Origin: an uncultured Ruminococcus sp. | GTDB taxonomy: Bacteria > Bacillota > Clostridia > Oscillospirales > Ruminococcaceae | Reading direction: 5' to 3' | NCBI GenBank assembly: GCA_902788785.1 | Contig: CADALT010000005.1 | Span: forward strand, 1-64,000 | Length of the DNA stretch: 64,000 bases | Shown here: positions 60,292 through 64,000 of the stretch, piece after piece | Layout: each line of letters begins with the position of its first letter | How positions within the stretch are numbered: the first letter of the stretch is position 1 | The notes under the pieces: model-generated | The model's input: only the letters and a program-made list of their open reading frames with translations | The model's database searches: none | Told to the model about the DNA's origin: nothing | Program-made: the position numbers and the translations under genes

Positions 60292-61173
60292 ATGAACTTA
60301 TTTGGAACTTTTGTAAAACTCGTGCTGACCTTTGTTATTCTTGTAATGAAATGGTTGGTCTATCTTCTTATTCCCTTTGGTCTTATGTGCCTTGTATTTT
60401 TTATTTACTATCGTGCAAGAGGTAAGAAAATACCTAAAAAGAAGTATGAAAGTACATTCAAACAAAGAAATATCCTGCTCCGTCTTTTCTGGGACTTTCC
60501 GAAACGTTTTATAAAAGACCTTTATGAGCGTGACCCCGATGAATTTCCCATTGATGGTCTGCATCTGTTTGCAGGTGAACAGGGCAGCGGAAAATCTATT
60601 GCAAGCGTTGAATTTTGCTTGCGTATGAAAAGGCAATATCCTAACTGCCGTCTGCGTTCAAATATAAATCTTGCCTTTCAAGACGAAAAGCTTGAGGGTT
60701 GGGAACAGATCGTTTTCGATGATAACGGCTCGTTCGGAGATATTGCATATATTGACGAAGTTCAAAACTGGTTCAACTCTGCCGATAGTAAGAACTTCCC
60801 GCCTGAAATGATACAGGAAATATGTCAGCTGCGTAAGCAGAAAAAATGTATCATCGGTACATCACAGGTCTTTGCCCGTGTTGCTAAGCCTATCCGTGAG
60901 CAGGTCAGAGTGCTGTATAAGCCCATTACTGTCCTTGGGTGTCTTACCATCGTAAGGGCTTATAAGCCTGTTATAAAGCAGGACGGTACAATTGATAAAC
61001 TCCGAAAGATAAAGACCTATTTCTTTGTTCATACGGACGAACTAAGAAATGCATATGATACTTACGAAAAAGTTCAAAGGCTTGCGTTGTGCGGTTTTAA
61101 GCCCCTCAGTGAAAGAATTGGTGACAATTTGGGTGATGCTGTATCAACAATAGCGGATAGCGCCAAAAAGTAA
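60292..61173 (+). CDS. Zot/pI-type phage assembly ATPase
   Basis: The 293-residue protein is the phage morphogenesis motor. Two hydrophobic stretches lie at about 5-40, followed by the P-loop domain: Walker A GEQGSGKS (95-102) and Walker B IAYIDEVQNWF (151-161). The family is named for the zonula occludens toxin of the cholera phage. Here the membrane segment is at the N terminus, whereas pI of f1 carries it after the ATPase domain. AAAGGA lies upstream of the ATG. It should drive extrusion of the phage through the single membrane. Confidence 0.9.
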   Translation: MNLFGTFVKLVLTFVILVMKWLVYLLIPFGLMCLVFFIYYRARGKKIPKKKYESTFKQRNILLRLFWDFPKRFIKDLYERDPDEFPIDGLHLFAGEQGSGKSIASVEFCLRMKRQYPNCRLRSNINLAFQDEKLEGWEQIVFDDNGSFGDIAYIDEVQNWFNSADSKNFPPEMIQEICQLRKQKKCIIGTSQVFARVAKPIREQVRVLYKPITVLGCLTIVRAYKPVIKQDGTIDKLRKIKTYFFVHTDELRNAYDTYEKVQRLALCGFKPLSERIGDNLGDAVSTIADSAKK

Positions 61174-61247
61174 GCCCGAGCGCCTGCGCCTTGGGCGCAG
61201 GCTCGGGCGCACTTTGGCGCTGTGGCTATTACTTGATATTAGCCACA
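61174..61247. other. Two stable hairpins before rep (origin candidate)
   Basis: GCCCGAG (61174-61180) pairs with CTCGGGC (61202-61208), extended by CCTGCGCC with GGGCGCAGG, making one long stem with a TT loop. TGTGGCTA (61221-61228) pairs with TAGCCACA (61240-61247), its loop reading TTACTTGATAT. HUH Rep proteins nick at such hairpins next to their own gene. The first stem could equally be a terminator of the structural operon, but no T run follows. Confidence 0.55.
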
Positions 61248-61281
61248 AAATGTACTCAATACTTTCTGGGGGTGATACCCT

Positions 61282-62313
61282 TTGCAGACAAACGTTGCGA
61301 GAGAATACGCAAAAAATGTATTGCATAATACGAAAGTCAAGGTTTATCCCGATGGTTCGTATGTGCTTATTCGCTGCAACAAGAAGATATTCAAATCTAA
61401 GTTCTTTGAAACGTCCGAGACAAAGAACACCGAACAAATCGAACTTTATTCTATTTGGTCTGATCTTTTTACTTCTTTGGACGAAAATGTAATAACGTTT
61501 CGTGATGATGATGGTGTGCCTTTTAAGTTCTGGGACGTGTCAAAAGATGAGCAGTTTAAACCACGTAAAGAGTTTAAAGAGTGCGTTGTCCGTGAGGATA
61601 GTGTTAAACGTGCTAAAGATGCGATCTTTGATATTGTATATATGAATGAATGGAAATACTTTATAACGATTACTTTTAGTAAAGAAGAAGTTGACCGTAC
61701 TGATCCAAAAGAGATTATTAAAAAGCTTAGTAAATGGCTTAATAATCGTAATGTTCGTAAAGGTCTAGCATATGTCCTAGTACCCGAGTTTCATGATAAA
61801 GGCGGTATTCATTGCCACGCTCTTATAAATGATTGTGACCTTGGCTATGTCGATAGCGGTACACGTTTGATAAAAGGCTTTTCCAAACCTGTCCGCTTGA
61901 CTACTATCAGAGACAAACATCTTTGTGAGCGTGCAGATATTACCGAGGACGATTTGAAACTGGTCTATAATATTACTGATTGGAAATATGGCTTTTCTAC
62001 AGCTATTGAGACTTACGGTGAACCCTCGCAGCTTGCCTATTATGTTACTAAGTATATTACTAAGGACGTTAAGAAGATATTCGGTAAATTCTATTGGTCT
62101 AGCAAGAATATAAAGCGAAAGCCTGAAATGATATATGCAAATACGGACTTCGATGATAAATTACCCTGTTATGATATGCCCGAGATAAACAGAAAATATC
62201 AGTATGAAAGTTCGCATACTTTTGATAACTCCGGGTCTGATGAGGATAACCGAAAAAAGATGCGTGCTCTTTGTGAGGAACTCGGCATTGACTATGATAA
62301 ATATATGGAGTGA
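61282..62313 (+). CDS. Rolling-circle replication initiator (HUH Rep, gene II-like)
   Basis: The 343-residue protein starts at TTG with GGGGGTGAT upstream. Motif 1 is YFITITFS (126-133). The HUH motif is H177-C178-H179 in GGIHCHALIN. The nicking Tyr lies in AYYVTKYITKD (Tyr253, 254 or 258). The enzyme nicks the phage origin and stays bound to the 5' end to start rolling-circle replication. Its stop overlaps the integrase region, so both are in one unit. Confidence 0.88.
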   Translation: MQTNVAREYAKNVLHNTKVKVYPDGSYVLIRCNKKIFKSKFFETSETKNTEQIELYSIWSDLFTSLDENVITFRDDDGVPFKFWDVSKDEQFKPRKEFKECVVREDSVKRAKDAIFDIVYMNEWKYFITITFSKEEVDRTDPKEIIKKLSKWLNNRNVRKGLAYVLVPEFHDKGGIHCHALINDCDLGYVDSGTRLIKGFSKPVRLTTIRDKHLCERADITEDDLKLVYNITDWKYGFSTAIETYGEPSQLAYYVTKYITKDVKKIFGKFYWSSKNIKRKPEMIYANTDFDDKLPCYDMPEINRKYQYESSHTFDNSGSDEDNRKKMRALCEELGIDYDKYME

Positions 62314-62318
62314 TAAAA

Positions 62319-63212
62319 ATGAAATTTTATGATTGGTATAAGCACTTTTTCAATATCTACATTGATGGTTCTGTGACCTATGATAAGGCGGTGGACTATA
62401 AATGTATCGTTGATAAGTGCTTTTTTGATATATTTGATATGGAACTTGATGATATTAAGCCGATGGACGTACAAGCTTGTATGAAGTACGCCAGACGCTA
62501 TAGCAATACACGTCAGCGTGATGCTTACTTTCTTATTCGCAGAATGTTCCGTGAAGCAGTTAATAATGAACTGTGCAGCCGAAATCCTGTTGTGTCACTT
62601 AAACCACCTAAGAAAATCCGTAAAGATGCGCAGGTGTTTGAACCGTCCATGATCTATAAGCTTTTTGATACGGATAGCTTTTTAGGTCTTATGTTCAAAT
62701 TCGATTTGTATACTGGACTTCGTCGGGGTGAACTTCTTGCCCTTACATGGGATAACGTGGATATGAATAACCGCTTGTTGTTCGTTCGTCAGACCCTTGT
62801 ACATACTGCCGATGGTGATGTGATAGTTGATACAACTAAGGGTCGTAGAGATAGAGTTGTACCCTTGCATGAGATAGCTTTTGATTGCCTTTGTCGTGTA
62901 GCCCCTCAAAATGAGCGTACAGGCTTTGTGTGGACACTTTCCGATAAAGATACACCCATATCACTAAGGGGCTATAATCGGCTTTATATTTCGTTTTATG
63001 AGGGTCAGAAATTAAAACACCCTGATGTTACATATTTGTCACCTCATAAACTGCGCCATACGTTCGCAACTTACCTTTTGCAGAATGGCGCAGATATTGA
63101 CACCCTGCGTGCAATTCTCGGTCATACTGATATAGCTACTACACAGCGTTATGTTCATAGTAATATCCGATCTATGCGTGATGCTGTTAATAATTTGAAT
63201 TTTGGAGGTTAA
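62319..63212 (+). CDS. int: Tyrosine recombinase / phage integrase
   Basis: The start is ATG 62319, which follows GGAGTGAT; a GTG three codons upstream overlaps the rep stop. The 297-residue protein has an N-terminal core-binding domain and a catalytic domain with Arg135 (TGLRRGE), His243 and Arg246 (PHKLRHTFATYL), His269 (LGHTD) and Tyr278 (QRYVHS). All catalytic residues are present, so it should be active in integrating the phage at tRNA-Pro. Confidence 0.95.
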   Translation: MKFYDWYKHFFNIYIDGSVTYDKAVDYKCIVDKCFFDIFDMELDDIKPMDVQACMKYARRYSNTRQRDAYFLIRRMFREAVNNELCSRNPVVSLKPPKKIRKDAQVFEPSMIYKLFDTDSFLGLMFKFDLYTGLRRGELLALTWDNVDMNNRLLFVRQTLVHTADGDVIVDTTKGRRDRVVPLHEIAFDCLCRVAPQNERTGFVWTLSDKDTPISLRGYNRLYISFYEGQKLKHPDVTYLSPHKLRHTFATYLLQNGADIDTLRAILGHTDIATTQRYVHSNIRSMRDAVNNLNFGG

Positions 63213-63216
63213 TGTT

Positions 63217-63381
63217 ATGGAAGATTATATTTATTGTCGTGAATGTATGTATTGTGAAGATGAGGGTGGTTTTGGTCTTTTTTGTCCTCTTTTTTCAGCT
63301 TGGACGTATGAAACTTGTGGTTGTTATGAATATCAGATAGAAGAACAGTTAGCCCACGTTTATGATGATGAGGGGGTGTAA
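63217..63381 (+). CDS. Small cysteine-rich protein, 54 residues
   Basis: ATG 63217 follows GGAGGTTAATGTT, only 4 bp after the integrase stop. Six cysteines form pairs (YCRECMYCED, ETCGCYEY), and the rest is acidic, so it probably binds zinc. The function is unknown; its place behind int suggests a phage regulator or excision accessory. Confidence 0.7.
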   Translation: MEDYIYCRECMYCEDEGGFGLFCPLFSAWTYETCGCYEYQIEEQLAHVYDDEGV

Positions 63382-63383
63382 CT

Positions 63384-63515
63384 ATGTTCTATGAAGTTTG
63401 CTCCTGCTGTGGTAAGCCGTGTGATGATGGGTCCTTTGTTTCTGGTGAATGGTTCTGTCTGGATTGCCTTGACATTGCAGAGGATATGTTAAATTGGGTC
63501 GATGTTCCGTTCTAA
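63384..63515 (+). CDS. Small zinc-ribbon-like protein, 43 residues
   Basis: ATG 63384 follows GAGGGGGTGTAACT, two bases after the previous stop. Cysteines lie in CSCCGKPC and CLDC, a treble-clef or zinc-ribbon pattern. The acidic C terminus ends in NWVDVPF. It is the last gene of the rep-int unit and is followed by a terminator. Confidence 0.7.
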   Translation: MFYEVCSCCGKPCDDGSFVSGEWFCLDCLDIAEDMLNWVDVPF

Positions 63516-63520
63516 TAGAA

Positions 63521-63546
63521 AAAGCAGGGGTTTAGTCCCCTGCTTT
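63521..63546. terminator. Bidirectional terminator
   Basis: AAAGCAGGGG (63521-63530) pairs with CCCCTGCTTT (63537-63546). It separates the rep-int unit from the convergent regulator. Confidence 0.75.
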
Positions 63547-63714
63547 GTTCATATCATCGGCTATGAGTTTGTTAATGTATGCGTTTAGGCTTAGTCCTTT
63601 GCTTTCTGCGTAGGCTTTTATTTTATCTCGTTCGCCTTTCTTTACATTAACTCTTAATTGGTCGTATGTTTTAGCATTCCATTTGTTTTTAGTTGCTGTT
63701 TGTGGTTTTCCCAT
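63532..63714 (-). CDS. Second ribbon-helix-helix regulator
   Basis: The 60-residue protein has a basic N terminus, a strand (YDQLRVNVKKGERD) and two helices (IKAYAESKGLSLNAYINKLI), as in Arc-like phage repressors. GGAGGTGATACG precedes the ATG. It is divergent from a gene at the window edge, with palindromes TTGTACAA between them. It differs in sequence from the regulator at 56496. Confidence 0.8.
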   Translation of the reverse strand: MGKPQTATKNKWNAKTYDQLRVNVKKGERDKIKAYAESKGLSLNAYINKLIADDMNKAGD

Positions 63715-63752
63715 CGTATCACCTCCGAGTTTATTATATCACATTTTTGTGT

Positions 63753-63839
63753 GTTGTACAAGTATACAACTTTCACAAAATACTTGTACAAGATTTATAT
63801 ATAATGCGAATTGAAATAGTTGTACAACTATGCTATAAT
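63753..63839. promoter_or_regulatory. Operator palindromes and promoter of the last gene
   Basis: GTTGTACA-AG-TATACAAC (63753-63770, one mismatch), CTTGTACAAG (63783-63792) and TAGTTGTACAACTA (63817-63830) are palindromes. The promoter TTGAAA (63811-63816), 17 bases, TATAAT (63834-63839) with an extended TG has the last palindrome filling its spacer. Confidence 0.8.
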
Positions 63840-63890
63840 ATATACAGAGATAAGGGAAAGCCCCTTATAAAGATTGAAAGGATGTTGTTT

Positions 63891-64000
63891 ATGTATAGTT
63901 ATCAGAAATTTGTTGAAATGCTTAATTATGGTATTGCTAATCGTCTAGTTCAAAGTGATGAAGCTGTTTATCTTCTGTGTCGTGAAATGCCTTTGACCTT
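63891..64000 (+). CDS. Start of an unknown gene (partial)
   Basis: ATG 63891 follows AAAGGATGTTGTTT and the promoter at 63811-63839. A small hairpin (ATAAGGG/CCCTTAT) lies in the leader. The visible 36 residues are helical (QKFVEMLNYGIANRLVQS). The gene continues beyond the window. No family can be named. Confidence 0.7.
   Translation, partial: MYSYQKFVEMLNYGIANRLVQSDEAVYLLCREMPLT

Larger units (their letters stand above)
55838..64000 (+). mobile_element. Integrated filamentous phage (inovirus), right end outside window
   Basis: From the broken tRNA-Pro to the window end the genes have an f1-like order: V-like, two small membrane proteins, coat, terminator, adsorption protein, VI-like, Zot/pI, hairpins, HUH Rep and tyrosine integrase. 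The Zot-type ATPase together with a small coat protein and HUH Rep is diagnostic of inoviruses. No secretin is present, which fits a single-membrane host. Codons are more T-rich than in the host genes. At least 8.1 kb is visible. Confidence 0.88.

Noticed and set aside
60292-61173. Zot-like gene as a toxin
   Set aside because: In filamentous phages this family is the assembly ATPase; nothing indicates a secreted toxin fragment.

Overview
The window looks like a chromosomal segment of a Ruminococcus-type gut or rumen clostridium (R. albus / R. flavefaciens-like). The pointers are three secreted proteins ending in type I dockerin modules with the repeating ending 'AHIKGIK', housekeeping genes with Firmicutes-style GGAGG ribosome binding sites, near-consensus TTGACA-N17-TATAAT promoters, and an archaeal-type aspartyl-tRNA synthetase. 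No database search was possible; all names come from reading motifs.

Layout. 0-5 kb: a membrane-protein tail, aspS, a three-gene acetyltransferase/esterase/mini-membrane-protein operon on the minus strand, a candidate structured small RNA, exonuclease III, and an amber-interrupted small gene. 5-10 kb: two leucine-rich-repeat dockerin proteins, a third dockerin protein, tRNA-Thr(GGT), and a TPP riboswitch with terminator driving thiT. 11-13.5 kb: a degenerate kinase and the RNA ligase RtcB in an operon preceded by a terminator-like hairpin. 14-25 kb: an orphan ABC-2 polysaccharide-type exporter, two c-di-GMP proteins (GGDEF; degenerate GGDEF plus EAL), VanZ-like, CCA-adding enzyme, GH36 alpha-galactosidase, CoaBC, NrdR and a serine hydrolase.

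26-52.8 kb, all minus strand, is the most unusual host locus and looks like a surface-fibre or matrix assembly system. In transcription order it has a LytR-CpsA-Psr protein with five cytoplasmic repeats, three membrane-anchored proteins with SipW/TasA-like 'AWF' signal segments, a 3463-residue secreted protein with about 20 'GGhhG' (GLUG-like) repeats, a further TasA-like subunit with its own promoter and strong terminator, then an operon of a degenerate EAL protein, a membrane TasA-like protein, a SipW-type Ser-His signal peptidase, a membrane-anchored McrB-like AAA+ ATPase, a DUF998-like protein, a methyltransferase, and a 989-residue fusion of a DUF2357/McrC-like domain, a long charged coiled coil and a second SipW-type peptidase. 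The apparent logic is that SipW peptidases process AWF-type fibre subunits, the McrB/McrC-like pair is adapted to act at the membrane, and c-di-GMP (degenerate EAL) may gate it.

53-55.5 kb holds DUF1284, BioY, a small Cys-rich protein and a PAP2 phosphatase. From 55.84 kb to the window end lies an integrated filamentous phage (inovirus). It sits at the 3' half of a disrupted tRNA-Pro(CGG) gene whose terminator remains outside. Gene order matches f1/M13: V-like, two small membrane proteins (VII/IX position), coat (VIII), terminator, adsorption protein (III), VI-like, Zot/pI, then a hairpin region, HUH Rep (II) and tyrosine integrase. No secretin gene is seen, as expected in a Gram-positive host. 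Two ribbon-helix-helix regulators each face their own set of palindromic operators. The right end of the prophage is beyond the window.
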